This document shows, in pieces, positions 48,587-57,466 of a stretch of 60,472 nt of DNA. Each line of letters starts with the position of its first letter. Positions within the stretch are counted from its first letter, which is position 1. The notes under the pieces were generated by a model. It was not told the DNA's origin. It did not search any database and saw nothing but the letters and a program-made list of their open reading frames with translations. A program made the translations under genes and the position numbers. This stretch comes from Bacillus kexueae (GTDB taxonomy: Bacteria; Bacillota; Bacilli; Bacillales; Aeribacillaceae), in the NCBI RefSeq assembly GCF_022809095.1, contig NZ_JALAZE010000013.1, positions 1 through 60,472 on the forward strand. The letters are read 5' to 3'.

Positions 48587-49531
48587 ATGATCGAAATTGA
48601 AAAACCAAAAATCGAAACGGTTGAAATCAGCGATGACGCTAAGTATGGAAAATTCGTCGTCGAGCCACTTGAGCGTGGATATGGTACAACTTTGGGTAAC
48701 TCCTTACGTCGTATCCTATTATCCTCACTCCCTGGTGCCGCTGTAACATCTATTCAAATCGATGGCGTTTTACATGAATTTTCAACGATCGATGGTGTTG
48801 TAGAAGATGTTACAACGATTATTTTAAACCTAAAGAAGCTTGCTCTGAAAATCTATTCTGAAGAAGAGAAGACGCTAGAAATTGATGTACAGGGTGAAGG
48901 AGCTGTAACAGCTGCTGATATTACTCACGATAGTGATGTCGAGATTTTAAATCCTGACCTTCATATAGCAACACTTGCAAAAGATGCACATCTTCGGATG
49001 AGATTGACTGCGAAGCGTGGACGTGGGTATACGCCTGCTGATGCAAACAAACGTGAGGATCAGCCAATCGGTGTAATTCCTATCGATTCAATTTTCACTC
49101 CGGTTTCACGCGTGCTTTATCAAGTTGAAAACACGCGTGTAGGTCAAGTGACTAACTTTGACAAGCTAACATTAGATGTTTGGACAGATGGAAGCATCGG
49201 TCCAAAAGAAGCAATTGCACTAGGTTCTAAAATTTTAACTGAACATCTTAATATCTTCGTCAGCTTGACAGATGAAGCACAGAATGTAGAAATTATGGTC
49301 GAGAAAGAAGAAGACCAAAAAGAAAAAGTGCTTGAAATGACGATTGAAGAGCTAGACTTATCTGTACGTTCGTACAACTGCTTGAAGCGTGCTGGTATCA
49401 ACACTGTTCAAGAGCTAGCGAACAAAACAGAAGAAGATATGATGAAAGTTCGTAACTTAGGCCGTAAATCTTTAGAAGAAGTTAAAGCAAAACTTGAAGA
49501 TTTAGGTTTAGGTCTACGAAAAGATGACTAG
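48587..49531 (+). CDS. rpoA: DNA-directed RNA polymerase alpha subunit
   Basis: A 314-residue assembly subunit. The alpha-NTD (1-230) has the dimerisation signature [19 protein letters not shown] (about 29-47). A flexible acidic linker follows. The alpha-CTD (about 245-314) contains [36 protein letters not shown] and the UP-element-binding HhH. Position between rpsK and rplQ is conserved. Confidence 0.98.
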   Translation: MIEIEKPKIETVEISDDAKYGKFVVEPLERGYGTTLGNSLRRILLSSLPGAAVTSIQIDGVLHEFSTIDGVVEDVTTIILNLKKLALKIYSEEEKTLEIDVQGEGAVTAADITHDSDVEILNPDLHIATLAKDAHLRMRLTAKRGRGYTPADANKREDQPIGVIPIDSIFTPVSRVLYQVENTRVGQVTNFDKLTLDVWTDGSIGPKEAIALGSKILTEHLNIFVSLTDEAQNVEIMVEKEEDQKEKVLEMTIEELDLSVRSYNCLKRAGINTVQELANKTEEDMMKVRNLGRKSLEEVKAKLEDLGLGLRKDD

Positions 49532-49602
49532 TTAAGAGATTAACTAGTATTTTCGTATGTTTGATTCGATCGATTATCATTCAACAAAGGAGGGGACATC
49601 AC

Positions 49603-49959
49603 ATGTCATACAGAAAGTTAGGACGTACAAGTGATCAACGTAAAGCGTTACTTCGTGATTTAGCGACTGATTTAATCATCAACGAACGTATCGAGACTAC
49701 TGAAACTCGTGCGAAGGAATTACGTTCTGTTGTAGAAAAGATGATTACACTTGGAAAGCGTGGCGATTTACATGCTCGTCGTCAAGCTGCTGCATTTATC
49801 CGTAACGAGGAAGCTGGAGAAGGTCAAAACGCTCTTCAAAAGCTATTCGCTGATATCGCACCACGCTACCAAGAACGCCAAGGCGGTTATACACGTATTA
49901 TGAAACTTGGTCCTCGCCGTGGTGACGGAGCGCCAATGGTTATTATTGAACTAGTTTAA
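49603..49959 (+). CDS. rplQ: 50S ribosomal protein L17
   Basis: A 118-residue protein near the tunnel exit. [40 protein letters not shown] and [20 protein letters not shown] are the family blocks. ATG 49603 after AAAGGAGGGG is chosen over an upstream TTG frame start at 49561. Last gene of the alpha operon, followed by a terminator. Confidence 0.98.
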   Translation: MSYRKLGRTSDQRKALLRDLATDLIINERIETTETRAKELRSVVEKMITLGKRGDLHARRQAAAFIRNEEAGEGQNALQKLFADIAPRYQERQGGYTRIMKLGPRRGDGAPMVIIELV

Positions 49960-49977
49960 TTACAGCATATTCACTTC

Positions 49978-50020
49978 AAAGGGCGGGACAGTTATTATAA
50001 CTGGATCTATGCCCTTTTTT
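49978..50020 (+). terminator. Intrinsic terminator of the S10-spc-alpha cluster
   Basis: AAAGGGC / GCCCTTT outer stem enclosing CAGTTA-TTA-TAACTG, followed by TTTTTT. A branched, two-level hairpin 19 nt after rplQ. Confidence 0.85.
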
Positions 50021-50092
50021 ATTTTGCCATTTTTAAAAAGTACTGTTTCAACATAGAGTGGAGTAGAGAATGGAGTCGAGAGGAGGATGACG

Positions 50093-50938
50093 ATGGTAAA
50101 GCCAGTCATTCAAGTAGATCAAGTAACGTACCGATATGAGAGAGATGAGACGACGCGGGCAGCCCTTCAAAATGTGTCACTTTCTGTTTATGAAGGAGAA
50201 TGGCTTGCACTCGTTGGGCATAACGGCTCTGGAAAATCAACACTTGCCCGATTGTTAAATGGTCTTTTGCTTCCAACTGAAGGGGCTATCCATGTCATGG
50301 GCACGGCTATTAATAAAGAGTCGGTGTGGGAAGTCCGGAAGCATGTCGGCATGGTCTTTCAAAACCCTGACAATCAATTCGTAGGGACAACCGTTCGAGA
50401 TGATGTTGCTTTTGGCCTTGAAAACATTGGAGTTGAACGGGATGAGATGGTTCGCCGAATTGAATGGGCAGCAGAAAGGGTTAAAATGTCTAAGTTTTTA
50501 GAGTACGAACCACATAGGCTGTCTGGGGGACAAAAGCAACGGGTAGCCATTGCAAGCGTTCTTGCAGTTCAGCCAGCAATCATCATATTAGACGAAGCTA
50601 CGTCGATGCTAGACCCTATTGGGCGAGCTGAAGTTCTTTCTACCGTTCGCGAACTGAAAAATGAGGCAAATATTACAGTCATCTCTATTACTCATGATTT
50701 GGAAGAAGCTGCGCTAGCAGACCGCATTATTGTTATGAACGGTGGGGAGAAATTCGCTGAAGGAAAGCCGGAAGAAATTTTTCAACTGGATGAACGCTTA
50801 AATGAAATTGGTCTCGACCTTCCATTTTCTTATAAGGTCAGCAAACTACTACAACAAAATGGAGTTTCACTCGAAAAGCTCCATATTACAGAAGAAAGCT
50901 TGGTGGATGAATTATGCAAATTAGCATCAATCAATTAG
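50093..50938 (+). CDS. ecfA1: Energy-coupling factor transporter ATPase EcfA1
   Basis: A 281-residue ABC ATPase of the shared ECF module that powers vitamin/metal uptake with exchangeable S components. Walker [10 protein letters not shown] (42-50), Q-loop [10 protein letters not shown], signature LSGGQKQR (about 143-150), Walker [10 protein letters not shown] and the switch His (ITHDLEEA) are intact. ATG 50093 is preferred over ATG 50087, which is inside the SD AGGAGG. It overlaps ecfA2 by 25 nt. No S component is in this window. Confidence 0.96.
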   Translation: MVKPVIQVDQVTYRYERDETTRAALQNVSLSVYEGEWLALVGHNGSGKSTLARLLNGLLLPTEGAIHVMGTAINKESVWEVRKHVGMVFQNPDNQFVGTTVRDDVAFGLENIGVERDEMVRRIEWAAERVKMSKFLEYEPHRLSGGQKQRVAIASVLAVQPAIIILDEATSMLDPIGRAEVLSTVRELKNEANITVISITHDLEEAALADRIIVMNGGEKFAEGKPEEIFQLDERLNEIGLDLPFSYKVSKLLQQNGVSLEKLHITEESLVDELCKLASIN

Positions 50939-51789
50939 AACATCGCTACCAAGTACGAACTCCATTTGAGCGTTTAGCACTTTACGATGTTTCTCTCCAA
51001 ATAGAAGAAGGGTCATATGTTGCAATAATTGGCCATACCGGGTCAGGTAAATCGACACTACTACAGCATTTAAATGCGCTATTGGTACCAACAAAAGGCT
51101 CCATTCAGTTAGGGGATTATCGAGTTGAGGCTGGGAAGAAGTTGAAAAACGTAAAACCAATTCGAAAGAAAGTAGGGATTGTTTTTCAATTTCCAGAACA
51201 TCAACTATTTGAAGAAACAGTAGAAAAGGATATAATGTTCGGTCCGATAAACTTTGGACTGACGGAAGAAGAAGCAAGAAAAAAAGCACACGAAGCACTC
51301 GCACACGTTGGATTACATCCAGATTTATTAACACGCTCACCTTTTGATTTGAGTGGTGGTCAAATGAGAAGAGTGGCCATTGCGGGAGTATTGGCGATGG
51401 AGCCAGAAGTGTTAGTGTTAGATGAACCAACGGCAGGACTCGATCCTAAAGGGCGAACAGAGATGATGGATATGTTTTATCGTCTTCATCAAGAAAAGGG
51501 GTTAACGACTATTTTAGTTACCCATAGTATGGAAGACGCAGCAAGGTACGCAGACACAATAGCTGTCATGCATGAAGGGACACTTGCCGTTACAGGTACA
51601 CCGAAAGAACTGTTTCAATCGCCTGAACTTCTCTCTACTTATGGTCTCGATTTACCCGAAACGGTAAAGTTCATGATGAAAGTGGAGGAACAGCTTGGGA
51701 TTAAAGTCAAGGACAAGCCCCTTACAATTGATGAAACTGTTACATTAATTAAACAAATGATTCGAGGTCAAGACCAACATGTTAAATAG
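50914..51789 (+). CDS. ecfA2: Energy-coupling factor transporter ATPase EcfA2
   Basis: A 291-residue second ABC ATPase of the ECF heterodimer. Walker [10 protein letters not shown] (40-48), Q-loop [13 protein letters not shown], signature LSGGQMRR, Walker [14 protein letters not shown] and His switch VTHSMEDA are present. It overlaps both ecfA1 and ecfT, so the module is translated as a unit. Confidence 0.96.
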   Translation: MQISINQLEHRYQVRTPFERLALYDVSLQIEEGSYVAIIGHTGSGKSTLLQHLNALLVPTKGSIQLGDYRVEAGKKLKNVKPIRKKVGIVFQFPEHQLFEETVEKDIMFGPINFGLTEEEARKKAHEALAHVGLHPDLLTRSPFDLSGGQMRRVAIAGVLAMEPEVLVLDEPTAGLDPKGRTEMMDMFYRLHQEKGLTTILVTHSMEDAARYADTIAVMHEGTLAVTGTPKELFQSPELLSTYGLDLPETVKFMMKVEEQLGIKVKDKPLTIDETVTLIKQMIRGQDQHVK

Positions 51790-52576
51790 TATGATTATCG
51801 GAAAATATGTACCAGGACAATCGATCATCCATCGCATGGACCCACGTGCAAAGCTTCTTTTTGTCTTTTTATTTGTTTTTGTCGTCTTTTTAGCCAATAA
51901 TCCCCTTACGTATGCTTTATTAGGAGGCTATACGTTAGCTATCATCTTGTTAACAAGACTTCCAATTCGATTTTTAGTGAATGGATTAAAGCCCATTTTG
52001 TGGATTATTCTATTTACTTTTCTCTTGCATGTCTTGTTTACGAAAGAGGGAACAGTACTTTTCTCGATTGGTTTTTTGGATATATATGATATAGGGGTTC
52101 AACAAGGTGTTTTTATAACACTTCGGTTTATATATTTGATCATCATTACGACAATTTTGACATTAACTACGACACCTATCGAAATTACAGATGGGTTAGA
52201 AACGTTGCTAGGGCCGTTTAAAAAGTGGAAATTTCCCGTACATGAGTTAGCCTTGATGATGTCTATTTCGCTTCGGTTCATCCCAACCTTAATGGAAGAG
52301 ACAGATAAAATCATGAAGGCGCAAATGGCAAGGGGAACGGATTTCACATCTGGTTCTGTGAAATCACGCCTTCAGGCCATCATCCCTCTTTTAGTTCCGC
52401 TGTTTATTAGCGCGTTTAAGCGAGCGGAGGATTTAGCAACAGCTATGGAGGCAAGAGGGTATAAAGGGAGCGAAGGAAGGACGAAACTGCGTCAGTTAAA
52501 CTGGCATAGTCGAGACACGTTCGTTTTAGCTTCGTTTACCATGGTAACGATTCTATTGTTCTTACTACGCTCATAG
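51779..52576 (+). CDS. ecfT: Energy-coupling factor transporter transmembrane protein EcfT
   Basis: A 265-residue membrane scaffold joining S components to the ATPases. About five to six hydrophobic segments are visible. Two coupling-helix motifs with the Ala-Arg-Gly signature appear as AQMARGTDF (about 180-188) and AMEARGYKG (about 221-229), the hallmark of EcfT. It begins inside the ecfA2 end. Confidence 0.95.
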   Translation: MLNSMIIGKYVPGQSIIHRMDPRAKLLFVFLFVFVVFLANNPLTYALLGGYTLAIILLTRLPIRFLVNGLKPILWIILFTFLLHVLFTKEGTVLFSIGFLDIYDIGVQQGVFITLRFIYLIIITTILTLTTTPIEITDGLETLLGPFKKWKFPVHELALMMSISLRFIPTLMEETDKIMKAQMARGTDFTSGSVKSRLQAIIPLLVPLFISAFKRAEDLATAMEARGYKGSEGRTKLRQLNWHSRDTFVLASFTMVTILLFLLRS

Positions 52577-52586
52577 GAGTGCTTTC

Positions 52587-53327
52587 ATGAGAATCAAGTG
52601 CATTATTTCATACGATGGATCTGCCTTCAATGGATATCAAGTGCAACCGAATGAACGAACGGTTCAACAAGAGTTGCAACTAGCGCTTAAAAAGCTGCAT
52701 AAAGGGAAAGAAATAAAAGTATATGCATCTGGGCGAACAGATACGTCCGTTCATGCACAAGGACAAGTCATCCATTTTGATACGGAATTACATATTCCAG
52801 TAGAAAAATGGCCCATCGCTTTAAATTCGTTGTTACCGGATGATATTGTTGTGCTGAATGCCGAATTAGTCGATGACGACTTTCATGCTCGGTTTAATGT
52901 AAAGAAGAAAGAGTATCGATATTTTGTGCAAACTGGTGCAACTCCGAATGTCTTTCTAAGAAATTATCGACACTTTATTTCGCATCAATTGAATATTGAG
53001 GCGATGAGAGAGGCAGCGAATTATTTAATAGGGACGCACGATTTTACAAGCTTCTGTTCAAGTAAAACAGAAGTAGAAGACAAGGTAAGAACGATCTTTT
53101 CGATTGACATTATTGAAGAAAAGAATGAACTCGTTTTTTGCTTCATAGGGAATGGCTTCCTTTATAACATGGTGAGGATTCTAGTAGGAACCCTTATCGA
53201 AGTAGGTATGGGTAAGCGAAAACCAGAAGATATGAAAAAAGTTTTAGAAGCTAAAAATCGAAGTGTTGCAGGGAAAACCGTTCCCGGAAAGGGATTATTC
53301 CTTTGGGAAGTTGTTTATGACAACTAA
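52587..53327 (+). CDS. truA: tRNA pseudouridine(38-40) synthase TruA
   Basis: A 246-residue enzyme modifying U38-U40 in the tRNA anticodon arm. The catalytic Asp52 sits in SGRTDTSVHAQGQ (48-60). Other motifs are FHARFNVKKKEYRY and the C-terminal VRILVGTLIEVGMGKR. It begins 10 nt after ecfT, the conserved ecf-truA arrangement. The rplM promoter follows its stop. Confidence 0.97.
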   Translation: MRIKCIISYDGSAFNGYQVQPNERTVQQELQLALKKLHKGKEIKVYASGRTDTSVHAQGQVIHFDTELHIPVEKWPIALNSLLPDDIVVLNAELVDDDFHARFNVKKKEYRYFVQTGATPNVFLRNYRHFISHQLNIEAMREAANYLIGTHDFTSFCSSKTEVEDKVRTIFSIDIIEEKNELVFCFIGNGFLYNMVRILVGTLIEVGMGKRKPEDMKKVLEAKNRSVAGKTVPGKGLFLWEVVYDN

Positions 53328-53345
53328 ACCAGGTGTAACATTTTC

Positions 53346-53374
53346 TTGACATTGACTTCTCAACGTTATATCAT
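53346..53374 (+). promoter_or_regulatory. Sigma-A promoter for rplM-rpsI
   Basis: TTGACA (53346-53351), 17 nt, then TATCAT (53369-53374), immediately upstream of the L13 leader. Confidence 0.8.
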
Positions 53375-53384
53375 ATCATATGGT

Positions 53385-53440
53385 ATGTATTTCAACCCCA
53401 CGATTAGCCCCGGAAAGTAATCGTGTTTTGAAATAGACTA
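53385..53440 (+). ncRNA. L13 leader (autoregulatory mRNA element)
   Basis: ATTTCAA (53389-53395) pairs with TTGAAAT (53428-53434) around the stem CACGATTA / TAATCGTG with the loop GCCCCGGAAAG. This matches the known L13 leader of Bacillales found upstream of rplM, 40 nt before the gene. Confidence 0.88.
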
Positions 53441-53479
53441 ACAAATGAATTGGATTTTGATTTTTTAGGAGGGAAAATA

Positions 53480-53917
53480 ATGCGTACAACGTTTATGGCG
53501 AAAGCAAACGAAGTAGAACGTAAATGGTACGTTGTAGATGCTGCAGGTAAAACTTTAGGTCGTCTTGCAAGCGAAGTTGCATCTATCTTACGCGGTAAGC
53601 ATAAACCAATCTATACACCACATGTTGACACTGGTGATCATGTAATCATCATCAACGCTGAGCAAATCGAATTAACTGGTAATAAATTAGCTGACAAAAT
53701 GTACTACCGTCACAGCCAACATCCAGGTGGTTTAAAATCTAGAACAGCTTTAGAAATGCGTACAAACTACCCTGAGAAAATGTTAGAGCTTGCGATTCGT
53801 GGTATGCTTCCAAAAGGAAAGCTTGGACGTCAAATGTTCAAAAAATTACACGTATATCGCGGTAGCGAACATCCACATCAAGCACAAAAACCAGAAGTTT
53901 ACGAACTTCGCGGATAA
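53480..53917 (+). CDS. rplM: 50S ribosomal protein L13
   Basis: A 145-residue early-assembly protein. [20 protein letters not shown], the signature [20 protein letters not shown] and [13 protein letters not shown] are conserved. The frame extends back to 53450, but ATG 53480 after AGGAGGG gives the family start [16 protein letters not shown]. Forms an operon with rpsI. Confidence 0.98.
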   Translation: MRTTFMAKANEVERKWYVVDAAGKTLGRLASEVASILRGKHKPIYTPHVDTGDHVIIINAEQIELTGNKLADKMYYRHSQHPGGLKSRTALEMRTNYPEKMLELAIRGMLPKGKLGRQMFKKLHVYRGSEHPHQAQKPEVYELRG

Positions 53918-53938
53918 TATTTTAAGGAGGTTATGACT

Positions 53939-54331
53939 TTGGCACAGGTACAATACTACGGTACAGGTCGTCGTAAAAGCTCTGTTGCACGCGTTCGTCT
54001 AGTTCCTGGTGAAGGCCGTATCGTGATCAACAAACGCGACATTAAAGAATACATTCCGACTCAAGCATTAATTAACGATATTAAACAACCATTAGTGTTA
54101 ACTGAAACTGAAGGTAACTACGATGTATTAGTTAACGTAACTGGTGGCGGTTTCACTGGTCAATCTGGAGCAATTCGTCACGGTATCGCTCGTGCTTTAT
54201 TACAAGCTGATCCAGAATATCGTGCAACATTAAAACGCGCTGGTCTATTAACTCGTGACGCTCGTATGAAAGAGCGTAAGAAGTACGGACTTAAAGGCGC
54301 TCGTCGTGCTCCACAGTTCTCAAAACGTTAA
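53939..54331 (+). CDS. rpsI: 30S ribosomal protein S9
   Basis: A 130-residue head protein whose C-terminal tail ([11 protein letters not shown]) contacts P-site t[23 protein letters not shown] and [19 protein letters not shown] are conserved. The start is TTG 53939, 8 nt after AAGGAGG. An ATG at 53933 lies only 2 nt from the SD and would add residues not seen in the family. Confidence 0.96.
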   Translation: MAQVQYYGTGRRKSSVARVRLVPGEGRIVINKRDIKEYIPTQALINDIKQPLVLTETEGNYDVLVNVTGGGFTGQSGAIRHGIARALLQADPEYRATLKRAGLLTRDARMKERKKYGLKGARRAPQFSKR

Positions 54332-54349
54332 TTTTGGTACGACATATCG

Positions 54350-54387
54350 AAAAACCACAACACTTTGCTGTTGTGGTTTTTTATTTT
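54350..54387 (+). terminator. Intrinsic terminator after rpsI
   Basis: AAAACCACAACA / TGTTGTGGTTTT (12 bp, 6-nt loop) followed by a T-rich tail TTATTTT, 19 nt after rpsI. Confidence 0.93.
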
Positions 54388-54388
54388 G

Positions 54389-54547
54389 GTTACAGAAAGT
54401 TTAAGTTCAATAAAGTATTCTCTTTACCGTTTTTTTGGTGTCTAGCGCAAAGCGCCATCAGCTCGGGTCGCTTCGGCCCTGCTGTGGCGACGGAAGCCTC
54501 CTCGCAGGTCCTCCAGCGCCCTTCGCCTAAGGACTTGCGCTTTTCTT
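54389..54547 (+). repeat. Dispersed terminator-associated repeat, copy C
   Basis: Starts GTTACAGAAAGTTTAAGTTC directly behind the rpsI terminator, about 159 bp. The core is CTCGGGTCGCTTCGGCCC...GGCGACGGAAGCCTCCTCGC. AAAGCGC (54449-54455) pairs with GCGCTTT (54537-54543). The 3' end AGCGCCCTTCGCCTAAGG...GCGCTTTTCTT itself looks like a weak terminator. Confidence 0.9.
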
Positions 54548-54797
54548 ATGGTTTCTTAAAACGAGACAGTCCTTCCTGCCCGATTCGAAACCAACTACAA
54601 CAATAGCCGTCTGGAACGGTTAACCTACCATACTTAAACCCCCGTTCGTGCGTTAACTACCGATTCGAGTGTATGCAGCAATGGGGGGCATTCTATTTGT
54701 TTTCTTTCCCGAACTCAATCGTCCTATTTCTTGGAAAAATTGCATACGCATGTTCTGCTGGGTGCAGTAACACAATAGTGGTAAAGGGGGCTTGATG
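54548..54797. other. Gene-free spacer before ybaK
   Basis: About 250 bp with no recognisable gene, RNA or promoter pair. In B. subtilis the methyltransferase-like ybaJ is in this interval; no trace of it is seen. GC content appears slightly higher than in other spacers of this window. The SD of the next gene (AAAGGGGG) ends it. Confidence 0.5.
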
Positions 54798-55241
54798 ATG
54801 AGTGTAATCCATTCATTAAATGATAAAAGACGTGAAAAGCAGGTCGACTATGAGTTAAAGGTTTTGAAAGAATTATCTCTACGTAAAATAAAAGAAAAAG
54901 TAGTTTCCCACTATTCGTTGTTATTCCAAAGTGGTGTTTTACATCGGTCTGTCGTTGAAGATGGATGTGTCGATTTTGCCATTGAGTCCTATCTATTAGG
55001 GGCTCAATATAGCCGCTTCGCTTATTATGGTGAGACTTATGAACGAGTCGAAGAGCGATCAAAAAAAGAGGTGAGGGAGATAACCCACGCTTTATTTGAT
55101 TACTTATTAAGTTGGGGAAAAGCTACTGAGGATGATGTAGTAAATGACTCCATCTTTTTGTTGAGTGAATCGTTTGTACAGAAGTGGTGGACGGAAGGAT
55201 TTCAGATTGGGGAAAAGAGAAGAAAATTAAAGCTCCGTTAA
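54798..55241 (+). CDS. ybaK: YbaK-like protein (DUF2521)
   Basis: A 147-residue cytoplasmic protein of unknown function found next to cwlD in Bacillus. The best conserved segment is VEDGCVDFAIESYLLGAQYS (about 50-69), followed by YYGETYERV and the C-terminal QKWWTEGFQIGEKRRKLKLR. No catalytic motif is apparent, and helices dominate. Starts TTG 54792, ATG 54795 and ATG 54798 are in frame; 54798 has the best SD spacing. Confidence 0.8.
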   Translation: MSVIHSLNDKRREKQVDYELKVLKELSLRKIKEKVVSHYSLLFQSGVLHRSVVEDGCVDFAIESYLLGAQYSRFAYYGETYERVEERSKKEVREITHALFDYLLSWGKATEDDVVNDSIFLLSESFVQKWWTEGFQIGEKRRKLKLR

Positions 55242-55270
55242 TCATAAATTGCCGCTTTGTCCCATATGAT
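55242..55270 (+). promoter_or_regulatory. Possible sporulation (sigma-E-like) promoter for cwlD
   Basis: TCATAAAT (55242-55249), a 13-nt gap and CATATGAT (55263-55270) loosely resemble sigma-E elements, and cwlD of B. subtilis is expressed from sporulation sigma factors. The match is partial. Confidence 0.25.
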
Positions 55271-55299
55271 GGATTAGAAGGACGAGCGGGAGGGGTCGA

Positions 55300-56013
55300 A
55301 TGAAACGGCGAGAAAAGTGGCTTTTTTTTATCATCGGATTGGGCATCTTACTATTTATTATTCAATTTCCTTTTTCGAATTTGAATTCGTGGAAGTCGTG
55401 GAATCTCCCCTTATCTGGGAAAATTATATATATCGACCCGGGGCATGGCGGGCCTGATGGGGGAGCGGTTGGTGAATCTCTGTTAGAAAAAGATGTAGCG
55501 CTAAATATCTCTTTAAAATTGCGTGATTATCTTCAAGAGCAAGGGGCTCTCGTATTAATGACAAGGGAAGAGGATGAGGATTTAGCAAATAAAGATACAA
55601 GTGGTTATAGTAAAAGAAAATCAGAGGATATTCGAAAACGTGTAGAGCTGATTAATGAATCTGAAGCAGATGTCTTTTTAAGTATTCACTTAAATGCTAT
55701 TCCATCAGCGAGATGGAGAGGAGCACAAACGTTTTTCAATGGTGCATATGAAGAAAACGAAGCGGTTGCTAAGTTTATTCAAGATGAGTTGAGAACGAAT
55801 TTGGAGAATACAGAACGTCAAGCGAAACGAATTAACGGTATTTATTTGTTAAAGCATGTAGAAAAACCGGGGGCCCTTGTTGAGGTAGGCTTCCTCTCAA
55901 ATCCAGAAGAAGAACAACTTTTAGCATCCGAAGACTACCAGAACAAGGTTGCTGCTTCCATTTATAAAGGATTGCTGCGCTATTTAACAAATGAACAAAA
56001 TCCACCAGATTAA
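55300..56013 (+). CDS. cwlD: Germination-specific N-acetylmuramoyl-L-alanine amidase CwlD
   Basis: A 237-residue amidase_3-family enzyme that, with PdaA, makes the muramic delta-lactam of spore cortex. The N-terminal signal/anchor is at about 6-24. Zinc ligands are His in IDPGHGG (about 48-54), Glu in LLEKDVALN, His in SIHLNA and the catalytic Glu of VEVGFLSN. The mother cell product is exported to the forespore intermembrane space. SD GCGGGAGGGG. Confidence 0.96.
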   Translation: MKRREKWLFFIIGLGILLFIIQFPFSNLNSWKSWNLPLSGKIIYIDPGHGGPDGGAVGESLLEKDVALNISLKLRDYLQEQGALVLMTREEDEDLANKDTSGYSKRKSEDIRKRVELINESEADVFLSIHLNAIPSARWRGAQTFFNGAYEENEAVAKFIQDELRTNLENTERQAKRINGIYLLKHVEKPGALVEVGFLSNPEEEQLLASEDYQNKVAASIYKGLLRYLTNEQNPPD

Positions 56014-56020
56014 TTCAAAA

Positions 56021-56047
56021 GGTTCGCTCTTATGCGGGTCTTTTTTT
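56021..56047 (+). terminator. Terminator after cwlD
   Basis: GGTTCGC / GCGGGTC (7 bp including G-U pairs), 6-nt loop and seven T. It is weaker than others here because of the wobble pairs. Confidence 0.6.
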
Positions 56048-56312
56048 ATGTCTGTTTTTTAAAGAATCGTTGCGAAAGACAATTGACTCCTGCGGGATGT
56101 AGAGGGAAGCAAGTGTTCGTATAAAAGTGACTGAAAAAGTAGTATTGGATTGAAAGCAACGAGGGTCATTGAAGAAGAAACGGAGGTCTGATCAGTAAAA
56201 GACAGGGTACTCAGTTTTTTCCTAGATGTGGATTGTAAATAATATCCGTTCAGAATGGGATATGATATACTTATGGTAAAAATGAAAACGAGTACAACAA
56301 GGGGTGGATGAA
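56048..56312. other. Spacer before salA
   Basis: 265 bp without a gene. TATGAT (56261-56266) precedes salA but no well-spaced -35 is found (TTGTAA at 56233 is 22 nt away). The salA SD is GGGGTGG at 56301-56307. Confidence 0.45.
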
Positions 56313-57362
56313 ATGAACGAACAATTAGTCAAGCAAGTATTAGAGACATTGAAAGAACCATTTTTACATAAAACATTAAAAGAGCTTGAAGCCATTCAAG
56401 AAATTAGCATCAAGGAAGAAAAAAATCATGTAAGTGTGAAAGTAGCCATTTCCAAAACAGGTACGCCTGAGCAACTACAGTTGCAACAGCTTATCGTGAA
56501 GAAGTTAAAAGAGGCAGGTGCTGAAACTGTAGGCCTTCGTTTTGTTGAACTTCCTGAAGAAGTGGTAAGAAAATATTATCAACCTACGTCAGATGACTCT
56601 ATTTTATCCAACCAGAAAACGACGTTTATTGCAATTGCAAGTGGTAAAGGTGGCGTTGGAAAGTCAACGGTTTCTGTCAACCTCGCTGTATCGTTGGCGA
56701 GAATTGGGAAAAAAGTAGGGTTGATTGATGCTGATATTTATGGATTTAGTGTACCGGATATGATGGGCATTACAAAGCGCCCTGTCGTACGTGGTGAAAA
56801 AATCATCCCAGTTGAACGGTTTGGAGTAAAAGTAATTTCAATGGGCTTTTTTGTAGAAGATAATGCTCCGGTCGTTTGGAGAGGTCCGATGTTAGGAAAA
56901 ATGCTAAATAATTTCTTTCAAGAGGTTGAGTGGGGGGACTTGGATTACTTGCTTTTAGACCTTCCTCCTGGAACAGGGGACGTTGCACTAGATGTTCACT
57001 CTATGCTTCCAGCTTGTAAAGAGATTATTGTTTCTACACCTCACCCAACGGCTGCGTTTGTTGCTGCTCGTGCAGGTGCAATGGCATTAAAAACGAATCA
57101 TGAAATTCTCGGTGTCATTGAAAATATGTCATACTACGTAAGTAAAGAAACGGGTGTGAAGGAATACATTTTCGGTCGAGGTGGAGGAGAAAAGCTGGCT
57201 CAAGAGCTGCAAGTACCACTATTGGGCCAAATTCCATTGCAACAACCTGACTGGAATGATGAAGATTTTGCCCCTTCTGTATACCAAGAAGATCATCTGA
57301 TAGGGGAAATATATAAACAAATGGCTGAAAAAGTTGCTCAATTATTGCCAAATCCATCTTAA
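56313..57362 (+). CDS. salA: Mrp/NBP35-family ATPase SalA
   Basis: A 349-residue P-loop ATPase. The N-terminal MIP18-like (DUF59) domain spans about 1-85, and the deviant Walker A GKGGVGKST lies near 110-118. Switch/Walker B motifs are LIDADIYGFSVPDM and LLLDLPPGTGD. The ENMSY...FGRGGGEKLA region lacks the CXXC pair that Mrp/ApbC iron-sulfur carriers have there, which fits SalA. In B. subtilis SalA represses scoC and so derepresses exoprotease genes. ATG 56313 chosen over GTG 56304, which overlaps the SD. Confidence 0.93.
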   Translation: MNEQLVKQVLETLKEPFLHKTLKELEAIQEISIKEEKNHVSVKVAISKTGTPEQLQLQQLIVKKLKEAGAETVGLRFVELPEEVVRKYYQPTSDDSILSNQKTTFIAIASGKGGVGKSTVSVNLAVSLARIGKKVGLIDADIYGFSVPDMMGITKRPVVRGEKIIPVERFGVKVISMGFFVEDNAPVVWRGPMLGKMLNNFFQEVEWGDLDYLLLDLPPGTGDVALDVHSMLPACKEIIVSTPHPTAAFVAARAGAMALKTNHEILGVIENMSYYVSKETGVKEYIFGRGGGEKLAQELQVPLLGQIPLQQPDWNDEDFAPSVYQEDHLIGEIYKQMAEKVAQLLPNPS

Positions 57363-57370
57363 TAACCGAA

Positions 57371-57415
57371 CAAAAAGAGCCTCCAAGAATGTTGTGATAA
57401 CAATCTTGGAGGCTC
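57371..57415 (-). terminator. Terminator for gerD (minus strand), shared with salA
   Basis: GAGCCTCCAAGA (57377-57388) / TCTTGGAGGCTC (57404-57415) with inner TTGT/ACAA. The T-run lies on the minus-strand side (AAAAA at 57372-57376), so it best terminates gerD; on the plus strand it could still pause salA transcription. Confidence 0.85.
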
Positions 57416-57466
57416 GTATCGTTCTCAAACCAATAATTGATTAAGACAGGGGAACCAGCTTAGTGA

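Noticed and set aside
54334-54606. 90-codon frame after rpsI
   Set aside because: It runs across the rpsI terminator and the whole dispersed repeat; no SD, and the translation is just the repeat.
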